Below, one piece after another: positions 10,845-19,697 of a stretch of 34,050 nt of DNA (the first letter of the stretch is position 1; each line of letters opens with the position of its first letter). This DNA is from Deltaproteobacteria bacterium. GTDB lineage: Bacteria; Myxococcota_A; UBA9160; SZUA-336. The notes under the pieces are model-generated. The model did not search any database. It saw nothing but the letters and a program-made list of their open reading frames with translations, and was not told the DNA's origin. The stretch spans positions 1-34,050 of the forward strand of contig JAFDDB010000022.1 in NCBI GenBank assembly GCA_019311115.1, read 5' to 3'. Made by a program: the position numbers and the translations under genes.

Positions 10845-10961
10845 GCAGCTACAGAGCTGTCTCTTCGGGGGTCCTCACGCGATGCCCCGGGGGGTGGCTC
10901 GATCGGTTCGAGTCTGGCTTGTCTGGTTCGGAGTGGGCATCGCGTCCGCTCCGTTTCTGTC
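10845..10961 (+). promoter_or_regulatory. Structured leader RNA before rimP, attenuator-like
   Basis: Three nested elements are seen directly. A small hairpin CAGCT-ACAG-AGCTG sits at 10846-10859. An 11-bp perfect inverted repeat ACGCGATGCCC/GGGCATCGCGT (10877-10887 with 10935-10945) encloses a 7-bp hairpin GGCTCGA/TCGAGTC (10896-10914). An alternative 8-bp hairpin CGGAGTGG/CCGCTCCG (10929-10936 with 10946-10953, one G-U pair) is followed by TTTCTGTCT. The long stem and the terminator-like hairpin use overlapping bases and largely exclude each other, as in attenuators. Cis-regulatory leaders ahead of rimP are known in enterobacteria, but I cannot say this belongs to that family. Function is inferred. 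Confidence 0.45.
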
Positions 10962-11016
10962 TGGGCGGCCGAAAAAAGCAGAGAAGAGAAGCCTAAAGGA
11001 CCAGTCGAAGACATAG

Positions 11017-11517
11017 ATGTACCGGGATATCTCTCCAGCACTTCTTCACGTCATCGAGCCCGTCGCCAGCTCGCACGGGCTCGAGATCGTGGACGCCAGC
11101 GTCAACCAGGGACGCGGGCGCACCCACGTGCAGGTGGTGCTGGACACGCCGCAGGGCGATGGACGCGTCACGCTCGGCGCCTGCGCCGGGGTTTCGCGCG
11201 AGATCGGTACCGGCCTCGACGCCGATGACCTGTTCAATGGAGCCTACACGCTCGAAGTCTGCTCTCCCGGCGTGGACCGCGCGCTCGGCCGCGAGGTCGA
11301 CTTCGAACGCGCGGTCGGCCAGCAGGTCCAGCTCGAGACGCGCGAGCGCATCGGCGGGAGTCGCCGCTTCAAGGGTCGGCTGGCCGCATTCGAGGCCGGA
11401 GAGGCGCGCGTCGAGATCGAAGCCGACAGCGTCTGCATTCCCTTCTCGGGTATTTCGAAGGCGAACGCATTCTACCCGTTCGACTCCCAATCCGACGCAC
11501 AGGAGGCGGAGCACTAG
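11017..11517 (+). CDS. rimP: Ribosome maturation factor RimP
   Basis: A 166-residue protein that assists assembly of the 30S subunit. The N-terminal domain includes HVIEPVASSHGLEIVDA and VQVVLDTPQGDGRVTL, and the family signature YTLEVCSPGVDRAL begins the transition to the C-terminal SH3-like domain, which ends SGISKANAFYPFD. Length matches the family. ATG 11017 is used; AAAGGA at 10995-11000 is rather distant (16 nt), so translation may depend on leader structure. It lies two bases upstream of nusA, the conserved first-gene position of this operon. Confidence 0.95.
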   Translation: MYRDISPALLHVIEPVASSHGLEIVDASVNQGRGRTHVQVVLDTPQGDGRVTLGACAGVSREIGTGLDADDLFNGAYTLEVCSPGVDRALGREVDFERAVGQQVQLETRERIGGSRRFKGRLAAFEAGEARVEIEADSVCIPFSGISKANAFYPFDSQSDAQEAEH

Positions 11518-11519
11518 CC

Positions 11520-12914
11520 ATGGACCTCGACCTCAACCGCATCATCGAGCAGATGGGAAAGGACAAGGGCATCAGCCGCGACGTCCTGATCGAGACCCTC
11601 GAGAAGGCACTGGTCACCGCCGCCCGGCGCAAGTACGGGATGGAGCGGGAGATCGAAGCCCAGTTCAACACGGAGTCCGGTGAACTCGAGCTCTTCGAGT
11701 TCAAGACGGTCGTCGAGAGTCCGACCGACGATACGCACATCGGTGTCGACGAGGCAAAGGAGCACGACCCCGACGTCGAGATCGACGACCAGATCGGCCT
11801 CAAGCTCGACACCGCGGGCTTCGGCCGCATCGCTGCGCAGACGGCGAAGCAGGTGATCATCCAGGAAGTCCGCGGCGCCGAGCGCCAGATGATCTACGAC
11901 GAGTACAAGGACCGGAAGGGCGAGATCGTCCACGGCGTGGTGCGTCGTATCGAGAAGGGCAGCCTGATCGTCGACCTGGGCCGCGCCGAGGGCATCGTCT
12001 ACCGCAAGGAGCAGGTGCCACGCGAGATGTACCGCGTGAACGAGCGCATCCGCGCCTACGTGCTCGACGTGCTCAAGGAAGCTCGCGGGCCGCAGATCAT
12101 CCTGTCGCGTGGCTGCACCGAGTTCCTGACCAAGCTCTTCGAGCAGGAGGTGCCCGAGATCTACGAGGGCATCGTGCGCATCGAGGCCGCGGCCCGCGAG
12201 CCCGGCGCTCGCGCCAAGATCGCGGTCGCCTCGCGCGACTCCGACGTGGATCCGGTCGGCGCCTGTGTCGGCATGCGCGGCAGCCGGGTGCAGGCGGTCG
12301 TACAGGAGCTTCGCGGCGAGAAGATCGACATCGTGCCCTGGGCCTCGGACCCGGTGCGCTACGTGGTGTCGGCGCTCGCGCCGGCGCAGGTCGTGCGCAT
12401 CATGGTCGACGACCACAACCAGTCCATGGACGTGATCGTGCCCGACGACCAGCTCTCGCTCGCGATCGGCAAGAAGGGACAGAACGTGCGTCTGGCGGTC
12501 CAGCTGACGCGCTGGCAGATCGACATCAAGAGCGAGTCGTTGATGCTCGAGGTGCAGGACGAGCTGGCCGAGGCGCTCGGCGTCGTCGAGGGACTGGGCG
12601 AGCACGAGGCCAAGATCCTGCTCGACCACGGAGTCGCGAGTCTCGACGAGCTGTCTTCCGCCGAGGACGAGCTGCTGACGACCCTGCCGGGAGTCAGCGA
12701 AGAGAGTGCGACGGGGATCCGCCAGAAGGCGAGCGCCCTGTACACGGAAAAGCTGCGCCGCGAGCGCGAAGAGGCGGAGCGCGTCGCCGCCGAGGCGGCG
12801 GCCGCCGCGGCTGCGCCCCCTGCGGCTGCGCCCGCGGACGCTCCGGCAACCGCCCCCGCCCCCGCGGCCACTCCGGTCGAGGGCGGCAAAGAGGAGCCGG
12901 GCGCGGGCTCCTGA
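11520..12914 (+). CDS. nusA: Transcription termination/antitermination factor NusA
   Basis: A 464-residue RNA polymerase-associated factor acting in pausing, termination and antitermination. The N-terminal polymerase-binding domain spans 1-125. An S1 domain follows ([21 protein letters not shown]), then KH1 (after the signature [18 protein letters not shown]) and KH2 with the GxxG loop [12 protein letters not shown] helix-hairpin-helix region ([21 protein letters not shown]) and a low-complexity Ala/Pro tail (residues about 415-464) end the protein. There is no second acidic repeat of the E. coli type. ATG is two bases after the rimP stop. Only 36 bp separate it from infB, so the ylxR/L7Ae genes often found here are missing. 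Confidence 0.97.
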   Translation: MDLDLNRIIEQMGKDKGISRDVLIETLEKALVTAARRKYGMEREIEAQFNTESGELELFEFKTVVESPTDDTHIGVDEAKEHDPDVEIDDQIGLKLDTAGFGRIAAQTAKQVIIQEVRGAERQMIYDEYKDRKGEIVHGVVRRIEKGSLIVDLGRAEGIVYRKEQVPREMYRVNERIRAYVLDVLKEARGPQIILSRGCTEFLTKLFEQEVPEIYEGIVRIEAAAREPGARAKIAVASRDSDVDPVGACVGMRGSRVQAVVQELRGEKIDIVPWASDPVRYVVSALAPAQVVRIMVDDHNQSMDVIVPDDQLSLAIGKKGQNVRLAVQLTRWQIDIKSESLMLEVQDELAEALGVVEGLGEHEAKILLDHGVASLDELSSAEDELLTTLPGVSEESATGIRQKASALYTEKLRREREEAERVAAEAAAAAAAPPAAAPADAPATAPAPAATPVEGGKEEPGAGS

Positions 12915-12950
12915 CCGGAGCCGTGCGACCAGGACGGGACAGGAACGGAA

Positions 12951-15377
12951 ATGGCGAAGCTCAGGGCATACAAGCTGGCCGAGGAACTCAGGCTCGAACC
13001 CGACGAGTTCCTGAAGAAGGCCAAGACGATCGGGATCGAGCTGCGCAGCAAGATGGCGTCGCTCGACGACGACCAGGTGGACGAGATCCGCCGCCGGCTC
13101 GGCGTGGGCCTCCCGGAGCAGCGCGTCGAGAAGCGCGTCGGCAGGAGCGTCATCCGCCGCCGCAAGCGGGTCGACCCGGTTCCGGCCGCGGAACCCGAGG
13201 CCGCCGCCGACGCGACGCCGCAGCTCGAGTCCGAGCCAGGCGCCGAGCCAGTCGCAGCCCAGGAAGCCCCCGCCGTCGCCGTCGAGGAGGCCGCCGCGGC
13301 GGACGAGGCCGAAGCCGTCGAGTCCACCCAGCCCGAGCCGGAGATCCGGCCCCAGCCGGCGCCGGTGCCGGCGCCGGCTTCCGCGAGTGCAGCCGCGGCG
13401 GCCGCGGCGCAGCGCCCCGTGGGCAAGCGCCCGGCACGCCGCGAGGCGAACCTGGCCGCGAACCTGAAGGAGCAGGACACGCTGGCGCGGACCATGCTCG
13501 GCAACGTGCAGCACCGCCTGGAGCAGCGCCGCTCGATCGTCGAGCAGCAGTCGCGCATCAACCCGCGCAAGCGCCGCGCTGCGGCAGGCCGCAAGACCGT
13601 GCGCCCGTCCGAGCCCTCGAAGAAGATCGTGCGGCTCACGGGCGAGATCAGCCTGCCGGAGTTCTCGCGGCAGTCCGGTGTGAAGCTCCGCGACGTGCAC
13701 CGCCGCGTGCGGCAGCTGGGTACCGAGGTCGAGCGCGACGGCATTCTCGACGTCGAGACCGCGCAGCTCTTGAGCGAGGACCTGGGCGTCGAGCTCGAGC
13801 TGGCGGTGAAGGACGTCGAAGGCGATCTGACCGCCGCCGCCCGTGACGACAGCACCGGTATCGAGCCGCGGCCCCCGGTCGTGACCGTCATGGGACACGT
13901 CGACCACGGCAAGACGTCACTGCTCGACACGCTCCGCGACGCGAACGTGGTGGCGGGCGAGGCCGGAGGCATCACGCAGCACATCGGCGCGTACCAGGTC
14001 GAGGCCGGCGGCCGGAAGATCACCTTCATCGACACGCCCGGTCACGCGGCCTTCACGTCCATGCGAGCGCGCGGCGCACAGGTCACCGACATCGTCGTGC
14101 TGGTCGTGTCCGCGGACGACGGCGTCATGCCGCAGACCGTCGAGGCGATCAGCCACGCCCGTGCATCGGGCGCGCCCCTGGTGGTCGCGATCAACAAGAT
14201 CGACCTGCCGAACGCCAACCCGCAGCGCGCCAAGCAGGCGCTCCTCGAGCACGAGGTCGTGCTCGAGGAGTTCGGCGGCGACGTGCAGCACGCGGAGATC
14301 TCGGCGACGCTGGGAACGAACATCGACGGGTTGCTGGAGCAGCTGAACCTGCAGGCCGAGATCCTGGACCTGAGGGCGCGCGCCACGGGTCCCGGACTCG
14401 CCACGGTGATCGAGGCGCAGCTCGACAAGGGCCGCGGGCCGCTCGCGACGGTGCTGATCCGCGAGGGGAAGCTCGCGAAGGGCGACGTGGTCGTCGCCGG
14501 CAAGGTCTTCGGACGCGTGCGCTCGATGCTCGACGAGCACGGCGACGAGATCAAGCAGGCCGGCCCCGCTACGCCGGTGCAGATCGTCGGCCTGGGCGCG
14601 GTTCCCGAAGCCGGCGACGAGCTGGTCGCGGTCAAGAACGAGCGCGAGGCCAAGTCCCTGATCGAGCATCGCCAGGTCGAGAGCCTCCGCGCGGGCGCGG
14701 CCGTCGAAGAGAGCGAGCTGATATCGGCCGAAGACCTCTTCGCCACGCTCGGAGACAGCGACGAGAAGGAGCTGCGCGTCCTGATCAAGGCCGACGTGCG
14801 CGGCACCTCCGAGGCCGTCCGCGATGCCCTCGAGAAGCTCTCGACCGAGAAGGTGAAGGTCAACGTGCTCGGTACGCTCGTCGGAGCCATCACCGAGAGC
14901 GACGTGATCTTGGCCTCGGCCTCCGACGCCGTCATCCTGGGCTTCCACGCGCGGCCCGATTCGGCGGCGCGCAAGCTTGCAGAAGCCGAGCGGGTGGAGG
15001 TCCGGCTCTACGAGCTGATCCACGAGCTGCTCGACGACGTGACCGCGCTCATGTCGGGTCTGCTCCCGCCCAAGGTCGAGGAGAAGATCTCCGGCACGGC
15101 CGAGGTGCGGCAGCTCTTCGTGATCCCGCGCGTCGGCACGGTCGCCGGTTCCGCGGTGGTCGACGGCTCCATGCTTCGCTCGAACCTGGTCCGCGTGGTC
15201 CGCGACGGCGTCTCGGTCTACTCGGGCAAGGTCGCGTCCCTCAAGCACTTCAAGGACGACGTCCGCGAGGTCCAGTCTCCCCGCGAGTGCGGTCTCCGGA
15301 TCGAGAACTTCAACGACCTCAAGATCGGGGACACGCTCGAGTCGTACCTGCTGGAAGAGACGCCCGACACCATCTAG
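12951..15377 (+). CDS. infB: Translation initiation factor IF-2
   Basis: An 808-residue GTPase that delivers fMet-tRNA to the 30S subunit and promotes subunit joining. An IF2_N motif opens the protein ([20 protein letters not shown]). A long Ala/Glu/Pro and then basic linker runs from about 65 to 225, followed by a second IF2_N-like module ([18 protein letters not shown]). The G domain has G1 GHVDHGKT (near residue 314), G3 DTPGHAAF and G4 NKIDLPN; domains II, III and the C-terminal tRNA-binding part follow ([20 protein letters not shown]). AGGAACGGAA upstream of ATG 12951 supports the start. The linker repeats are GC-driven and give strong antisense shadows. Confidence 0.98.
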   Translation: MAKLRAYKLAEELRLEPDEFLKKAKTIGIELRSKMASLDDDQVDEIRRRLGVGLPEQRVEKRVGRSVIRRRKRVDPVPAAEPEAAADATPQLESEPGAEPVAAQEAPAVAVEEAAAADEAEAVESTQPEPEIRPQPAPVPAPASASAAAAAAAQRPVGKRPARREANLAANLKEQDTLARTMLGNVQHRLEQRRSIVEQQSRINPRKRRAAAGRKTVRPSEPSKKIVRLTGEISLPEFSRQSGVKLRDVHRRVRQLGTEVERDGILDVETAQLLSEDLGVELELAVKDVEGDLTAAARDDSTGIEPRPPVVTVMGHVDHGKTSLLDTLRDANVVAGEAGGITQHIGAYQVEAGGRKITFIDTPGHAAFTSMRARGAQVTDIVVLVVSADDGVMPQTVEAISHARASGAPLVVAINKIDLPNANPQRAKQALLEHEVVLEEFGGDVQHAEISATLGTNIDGLLEQLNLQAEILDLRARATGPGLATVIEAQLDKGRGPLATVLIREGKLAKGDVVVAGKVFGRVRSMLDEHGDEIKQAGPATPVQIVGLGAVPEAGDELVAVKNEREAKSLIEHRQVESLRAGAAVEESELISAEDLFATLGDSDEKELRVLIKADVRGTSEAVRDALEKLSTEKVKVNVLGTLVGAITESDVILASASDAVILGFHARPDSAARKLAEAERVEVRLYELIHELLDDVTALMSGLLPPKVEEKISGTAEVRQLFVIPRVGTVAGSAVVDGSMLRSNLVRVVRDGVSVYSGKVASLKHFKDDVREVQSPRECGLRIENFNDLKIGDTLESYLLEETPDTI

Positions 15378-15391
15378 CGGGGCATCCCGGT

Positions 15392-15715
15392 ATGTTGATC
15401 GCCGCCGCGCTGATCGAGCTCACCCTGGCGGACTCCGAGTCGCTCAAGGCGAAGCGGCGCGTCGTGCGGGCCGTCAAGGACCGCGTCTCGAGCCGCTTTC
15501 GCGTGTCGGTGGCCGAGATCGCCGACCACGACGACCGCCACGCGATCTGCATCGGCTGCGCCAAGGTGGGAGTCGATCCGAGGAAGCTGCGCAGCGAGAT
15601 GGAGAAGGTGATCCGCTTCGTGGACGACTTGGGACTGGCCGAGCTCACCAGCGACGACGTCGTGGTCGCACAGATCGACGAGTTCGAGACCGTCGACGTG
15701 GAGGAGGACGCATGA
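15392..15715 (+). CDS. DUF503 (YlxP-like) protein
   Basis: A 107-residue protein of the DUF503 family, which often sits between infB and rbfA. It starts MLIAAALIELTLADSESLKA and contains KRRVVRAVKDRVSSRFRVSVAEI, the conserved core; an acidic tail (DEFETVDVEEDA) ends it. The biochemical role of the family is unknown; the operon context suggests a link to translation or ribosome assembly. The track ORF starts at 15287 inside infB; ATG 15392 matches the family N-terminus. It overlaps rbfA by ATGA. Confidence 0.9.
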   Translation: MLIAAALIELTLADSESLKAKRRVVRAVKDRVSSRFRVSVAEIADHDDRHAICIGCAKVGVDPRKLRSEMEKVIRFVDDLGLAELTSDDVVVAQIDEFETVDVEEDA

Positions 15716-16080
15716 GCCACCGCAAGGCTCGCGCGGCCAGCGACATCCGGACGAAGCTCGCTTCGGTGATCGCCGAGCGGGTGCGGGACCCGCGCCTTTC
15801 GGGCGTCTCGATCCTCGAGGTGCGTCCCTCGCCGGACTTCTCGTATGCGCGCGTGTTCTTTCGCACGCTCGGCGACCGGGCAGAGGCCGAGGCCGCGCTC
15901 GACCACGCCAAGCCCTTTCTGCGCCGCTGCCTGGCCGAGGGATCGCGCAGCCGGCGTGTGCCCGAGCTCGATTTCCGCTACGACGAATCCCCGGAACGCG
16001 CCGCGCACGTCGAGCAGATCCTGGAAGAGCTCGACCTGGGTCCCGCCGACGCGGACGCCGAGCTGGAGACGAGCGAGTGA
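15712..16080 (+). CDS. rbfA: 30S ribosome-binding factor RbfA
   Basis: A 122-residue KH-fold protein that binds immature 30S subunits and helps 16S rRNA 5'-end maturation. Family features are the N-terminal helix (RKARAASDIRTKLASVIAER), the VRDPRLSGVSILEVRPSPDFSYARVFF strand region (seen as separate short motifs) and the C-terminal PELDFRYDES followed by a helix with an acidic tail. The start overlaps the DUF503 stop (ATGA) and its stop overlaps truB (GTGA), so all three are coupled. Confidence 0.96.
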   Translation: MSHRKARAASDIRTKLASVIAERVRDPRLSGVSILEVRPSPDFSYARVFFRTLGDRAEAEAALDHAKPFLRRCLAEGSRSRRVPELDFRYDESPERAAHVEQILEELDLGPADADAELETSE

Positions 16081-16970
16081 TCGACGGACTGCTGGTGATC
16101 GACAAGCCCCCGGGGATGACCTCGCACGACGTGGTGCAGCGCGTGCGGCGCTGGGCCAAGCAGCGCCGCGTCGGGCACCTGGGCACGCTGGATCCGCTGG
16201 CCACGGGCGTGCTGCCGCTGGCGCTCGGCGAGGCCACGAAGCTCTCGCAGCTGCTCACGCTGGGCCGCAAGGTGTACCGGGGCGAGATCACGCTGGGCAT
16301 CGAGACGACCACCTACGACCGCGAGGGCGAGGTCACGGCCGAGATGCCGGGCCCCTGGCCCGCGCGCGATCTGGTCGACAAGGCGCTCGAGCCCTTCCGG
16401 GGCGAGATCGACCAGGTCCCGCCGCCGTACTCGGCGTTGAAGCGCGGCGGCGAGCCCGCCTACAAGCGCGCCCGCCGCGGAGAAGAGGTGATCCTGGAGC
16501 CGCGTCCCGTCACGATCTACCGGCTCGAGGTGACGGCCTACGAGGCGCCCCGCGTCGCCGTCGAGGTCGAGTGCAGCGCGGGAACCTACCTGCGCTCGCT
16601 GGCGCACGACCTGGGAGCGAGCCTGGGCACGGGCGGGCACCTGAGCGACCTCTGCCGCACGCGCAGTGGCCCGTTCCTGCTGGACCAGGCGGTCACGCTC
16701 GACGACCTGGAGGGGCTGGATCCGCAGGCTTCCGGCGTCATCCGGCCGATGGCCGCCGCGACCAGCCTGCCGAGCTTCGACGTGGACGCCCGCACGGCGC
16801 GCCGCGTGGGGCAGGGGGTCCAGCTGGGGCGGCACGAAGTGAGGGGAGCACCCCCCGAGGGATTGCTGCAACTGGTGCGCGGAGAGCGCCTCGTCGCGCT
16901 GGTCGAGGCCATCCCCGGCGTGGCCGAGCTCCGCACCAGTCGGGTTTTTCTAGAAGGCACCAAGAGTTAG
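16077..16970 (+). CDS. truB: tRNA pseudouridine(55) synthase TruB
   Basis: A 297-residue enzyme that makes pseudouridine 55 in the T-loop of tRNAs. The opening LLVIDKPPGMTSHDVV and the catalytic motif GHLGTLDPLATGVLP are clear; the nucleophile is Asp39. Later motifs are QVPPPYSALKRGG and CSAGTYLRSLAHDLG. The C-terminal third (from about 240) resembles a small PUA-like domain ending VFLEGTKS. Start GTG 16077 overlaps the rbfA stop. Confidence 0.97.
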   Translation: MIDGLLVIDKPPGMTSHDVVQRVRRWAKQRRVGHLGTLDPLATGVLPLALGEATKLSQLLTLGRKVYRGEITLGIETTTYDREGEVTAEMPGPWPARDLVDKALEPFRGEIDQVPPPYSALKRGGEPAYKRARRGEEVILEPRPVTIYRLEVTAYEAPRVAVEVECSAGTYLRSLAHDLGASLGTGGHLSDLCRTRSGPFLLDQAVTLDDLEGLDPQASGVIRPMAAATSLPSFDVDARTARRVGQGVQLGRHEVRGAPPEGLLQLVRGERLVALVEAIPGVAELRTSRVFLEGTKS

Positions 16971-16983
16971 GCGAGAACGGCGA

Positions 16984-17012
16984 TTGCAGGGGCAGGGACC
17001 CTCTGCTATAGG
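16984..17012 (+). promoter_or_regulatory. Promoter for rpsO-pnp
   Basis: TTGCAG (16984-16989), a 17-bp spacer and TATAGG (17007-17012) preceded by TG at the extended -10 position (CTGCTATAGG) form a plausible sigma-70 promoter 24 bp before the rpsO start. It fits the common arrangement in which rpsO has its own promoter inside the larger operon. Confidence 0.5.
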
Positions 17013-17036
17013 TTGCCCGCGTCTGAAGGGGGTCCG

Positions 17037-17303
17037 TTGCTCGAAACGGCACGCAAGCAGGAAATCATCTCCGAGTTCGGCAGCAAGCCGGGCGACACGG
17101 GGTTGTCCGAGGTCCAGGTCGCTCTGCTGAGCGAGAGGATCACGGGGCTCACCGCGCACATGCAGGTCCACAAGAAGGACCACCATTCGCGCCGCGGCCT
17201 GCTCCTGCTGGTGAGTCAGCGTCGAGCGTTGTTGGACTACCTGAAGGGCAAGAACGAGGATCGCTACCGCGCGCTGATCGAGCGGCTCGGAATTCGCCGC
17301 TAG
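17037..17303 (+). CDS. rpsO: 30S ribosomal protein S15
   Basis: An 88-residue primary 16S rRNA-binding protein. The hallmark [12 protein letters not shown] is present, followed by [12 protein letters not shown] and the C-terminal LIERLGIRR; length matches the 88-89 residue family. The track lists a start at 17013, but TTG 17037 yields the typical N-terminus ([15 protein letters not shown]) and is preceded by GAAGGGGG (17025-17032). A TTG start on a ribosomal protein gene is uncommon and may keep translation low or regulatable. S15 represses its own translation in E. coli; no equivalent operator was identified here. Confidence 0.97.
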   Translation: MLETARKQEIISEFGSKPGDTGLSEVQVALLSERITGLTAHMQVHKKDHHSRRGLLLLVSQRRALLDYLKGKNEDRYRALIERLGIRR

Positions 17304-17334
17304 CAAGCGGGCGCGATCATCCAGGGGGGCTGGG

Positions 17335-17353
17335 GCCGGACATCCCGTCCGGC
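17335..17353 (+). terminator. Hairpin after rpsO
   Basis: GCCGGAC-ATCCC-GTCCGGC is a perfect 7-bp hairpin with a five-base loop, 32 bp after the rpsO stop. It lacks a U-tract, so it may be a weak terminator, an mRNA 3'-end stabiliser or the first element of the pnp leader. Confidence 0.4.
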
Positions 17354-17373
17354 AGGATCAACAGTGGATGCGA

Positions 17374-17433
17374 GGTGTGGGATGAGCGATGGGCAGAGCC
17401 CTCGCCGGCACTGCCCATCGCTCATTCCGCATC
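17374..17433 (+). promoter_or_regulatory. Long double-stranded hairpin in the pnp leader, probable RNase III site
   Basis: ATGAGCGATGGGCAG (17382-17396) pairs perfectly with CTGCCCATCGCTCAT (17411-17425), and pairing continues outward to 17374/17433, giving 23 uninterrupted base pairs with three G-U pairs. The 14-base loop can form three further pairs (GCC/GGC). In E. coli the pnp leader carries a long hairpin that RNase III cuts and PNPase then destabilises (established autoregulation). The same position, length and gene context suggest equivalent control here, which is an inference. Confidence 0.6.
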
Positions 17434-17474
17434 CCCCTTCCCAGCCCGATCCCCACATCTCGTACCGAAGCAGT

Positions 17475-17500
17475 TGGGCGCGGCAAAAGGCCGCAGCCCA
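17475..17500 (+). promoter_or_regulatory. Hairpin directly before the pnp ribosome-binding site
   Basis: TGGGCGCGGC-AAAAG-GCCGCAGCCCA folds into ten base pairs with one bulged A. It ends two bases before the GGAGAGAG Shine-Dalgarno (17502-17509), and so could modulate ribosome access or protect the processed 5' end of pnp mRNA. Confidence 0.5.
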
Positions 17501-17514
17501 TGGAGAGAGATGTC

Positions 17515-19683
17515 ATGGAGAAGGTAGAACTGGATCTCAACGGCAAGCCGTTCGGGATCGAAACAGGCCGGCTGGCCAAGCAGTCGAACGGGTCCGTCGT
17601 CGTCACGTATGGAGCGTCGGCCGTGCTGGTCACGGTCAACCGCGCGAAGCCGCGCGAGGGAATCGACTTCTTCCCGCTCACCGTCGACTACGTCGAGAAG
17701 GTCTACGCGGCGGGGCGCATCCCCGGCGGGTTCTTCAAGCGTGAAGGCCGGCTGACGGAGAAGGAGATCCTGACGTCGCGGTTCATCGACCGCGCGCTGC
17801 GCCCGCTCTTCCCGAGCGGCTACCGCGACGAGACGCAGGTCACGGCCACGGTGCTGGCCTGCGAAGATGGCTGGGACACGGACATGCTGGCGTTCGTCGG
17901 CGCGTCCGCGGCCGTCATGACCTCGGACCTTCCGTTCCCGGGTCCGATCGGTGCGGTGCGCGTCTGCCGCGCGGACGGCAAGTTCGTCGCGAATCCCGAC
18001 GTGGAGACCGCGGCGGGCGCCGACATCAACATGATCGTCGCGGGCAGCCGCGACGCGCTGGTGATGGTCGAGGGCGGCGCGGACCAGGCGGCCGAGGCCG
18101 ACATGATCGCGGCGCTGCGGTTCGCACACGACGCGATCCAGCCGATTCTCGACGCGCAGGACGACTTGGTCCGGCGCGCCGGCAAGACCAAGATCGAGGT
18201 CTCGGCTCCCGAGACCGACCCGGACCTGCGGGCGAAGATCGAGGGACTGGCGCTCTCGCGCATCCAGGAGGCCAGCCGTATCGTCGACAAGAAGAAGCGC
18301 TATGGCGCGTTCGACGCGCTCGAGGCCGAGGTCAAGTCGCAGCTGTCGGCCGAGTTCAAGTCGGCGCCGCGCAGCTTCGGCACGCTGGCCGACGTCGAGA
18401 AGGCGCAGGCCGCAGCCAAGAAGTACGGCAAGCAGGTCGGCGAGACCCTGCACGACGTGCGTGCCGAGGTCATGCGAGCTCGCATCCTGGACGACAGCAC
18501 GCGCATCGACGGTCGCGGCCTGACGGACATCCGGTCGATCGAGTGCACGGTGCCGGCGTACCCGAGGCTTCACGGCTCGGCGGTCTTCCAGCGCGGCGAG
18601 ACGCAGGCGCTCTGCGCGGCCACCCTCGGTGGCGGACGCGACGAGCAACTGATCGAGGGCTTGCAGGAGACGTACTACAAGAACTTCTACCTGCACTACA
18701 ACTTCCCGCCGTTCAGCGTCGGTGAGGTCCGGCCCCTTCGCGGTCCGAACCGCCGCGAGATCGGCCACGGTGCGCTCGCAGACCGGGCCATCCGCGCGGT
18801 CCTGCCGGACGACGAGGACAACCTCTTCACCATCCGGCTCGTCAGCGAGGTGCTCGAGTCCAACGGATCGTCGTCGATGGCGACGGTCTGCGGCGGCATC
18901 CTGGCGCTGATGGACGCGGGCATCGCGATCAAGGCTCCGGTGGCGGGCATCGCCATGGGCCTGATCCAGGAGGGCGATCGCAACGCGATCCTGTCCGACA
19001 TCCTGGGCGACGAGGACCACCTGGGCGACATGGACTTCAAGGTCGCGGGTACACGAGAGGGCATCACGGCGATCCAGATGGACCTGAAGATCGAGGGTCT
19101 GGACTGGAACGTGATGGAGCGGGCGCTGGCCCAGGCTCGGGACGGCCGGCTGCACATCCTGGACTGCATGGAGCGGGACACCCGCGAAGAGCTGCCGGGC
19201 TTCGCCGCACGGACCGAGCTGTCGCGCTACGCGCCGCGCACGGTCACGCTGTGGATCAAGCCCGACCGCATCCGCGACCTGATCGGCCCCGGCGGCAAGG
19301 TGATTCGCTCGATCCAGGAGGTGTCCGGCGCCAAGATCGACGTCGACGACTCGGGCAGGATCAACATCTTCGCCCCGAACGGCGACGCGCTCGACCGCTG
19401 CCAGAGCATGGTCGAAGACATCACGCAGGAGGCCGAGGTCGGCAAGCTCTACGTCGGCAAGGTCAAGCGCGTGACGGACTTCGGCGCCTTCGTCGAGATC
19501 TTCCCCGGCACCGACGGCCTGCTGCACATCTCGGAGCTGACCGAGGGGCGGGTCGACCGGGTCGAGGACGTCTGCGTCGAGGGTGACGAGGTCATGGTCA
19601 AGTGCCTCGACGTCGACCCGAGCGGGAAGATCCGGCTGTCGCGCCGGGCGGCGATCGCGGAAGGCGCCGCAGCCACGAGCTAG
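17515..19683 (+). CDS. pnp: Polyribonucleotide nucleotidyltransferase (PNPase)
   Basis: A 722-residue phosphorolytic 3'-5' exoribonuclease, a trimer and usual degradosome component. Order: first RNase PH domain (KPFGIETGRLAKQSNGSV), alpha-helical linker, second RNase PH domain (RIDGRGLTDIRSIECTV, FQRGETQALCAATLGG, and the metal-site region GDEDHLGDMDFKVAGT), KH domain (DLIGPGGKVIRSIQEVSG) and S1 domain (DFGAFVEIFPGTDGLLHISEL). The track starts at 17389 inside the leader hairpin; ATG 17515 gives the family N-terminus and has GGAGAGAG six bases upstream. ATG 17500 is possible but lies in the hairpin stem. The leader structures suggest post-transcriptional autoregulation. Confidence 0.97.
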   Translation: MEKVELDLNGKPFGIETGRLAKQSNGSVVVTYGASAVLVTVNRAKPREGIDFFPLTVDYVEKVYAAGRIPGGFFKREGRLTEKEILTSRFIDRALRPLFPSGYRDETQVTATVLACEDGWDTDMLAFVGASAAVMTSDLPFPGPIGAVRVCRADGKFVANPDVETAAGADINMIVAGSRDALVMVEGGADQAAEADMIAALRFAHDAIQPILDAQDDLVRRAGKTKIEVSAPETDPDLRAKIEGLALSRIQEASRIVDKKKRYGAFDALEAEVKSQLSAEFKSAPRSFGTLADVEKAQAAAKKYGKQVGETLHDVRAEVMRARILDDSTRIDGRGLTDIRSIECTVPAYPRLHGSAVFQRGETQALCAATLGGGRDEQLIEGLQETYYKNFYLHYNFPPFSVGEVRPLRGPNRREIGHGALADRAIRAVLPDDEDNLFTIRLVSEVLESNGSSSMATVCGGILALMDAGIAIKAPVAGIAMGLIQEGDRNAILSDILGDEDHLGDMDFKVAGTREGITAIQMDLKIEGLDWNVMERALAQARDGRLHILDCMERDTREELPGFAARTELSRYAPRTVTLWIKPDRIRDLIGPGGKVIRSIQEVSGAKIDVDDSGRINIFAPNGDALDRCQSMVEDITQEAEVGKLYVGKVKRVTDFGAFVEIFPGTDGLLHISELTEGRVDRVEDVCVEGDEVMVKCLDVDPSGKIRLSRRAAIAEGAAATS

Positions 19684-19697
19684 GCGAAGGAGGGCTC

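Noticed and set aside
10897-10918. tRNA T-arm-like sequence GGTTCGAGTC in the rimP leader
   Set aside because: The five flanking bases do not pair as a T stem and no acceptor or anticodon stem can be built around it; it belongs instead to the GGCTCGA/TCGAGTC hairpin.
11514-13907. 797-residue minus-strand ORF opposite nusA/infB
   Set aside because: It is the antisense of two clearly recognised genes and is composed of His/Leu/Val/Asp-rich shadow sequence without domains.
17364-17744. Plus-strand ORF 17364..17744 in the pnp leader
   Set aside because: It runs through the leader hairpins and out of frame into pnp; no Shine-Dalgarno and no recognisable protein.
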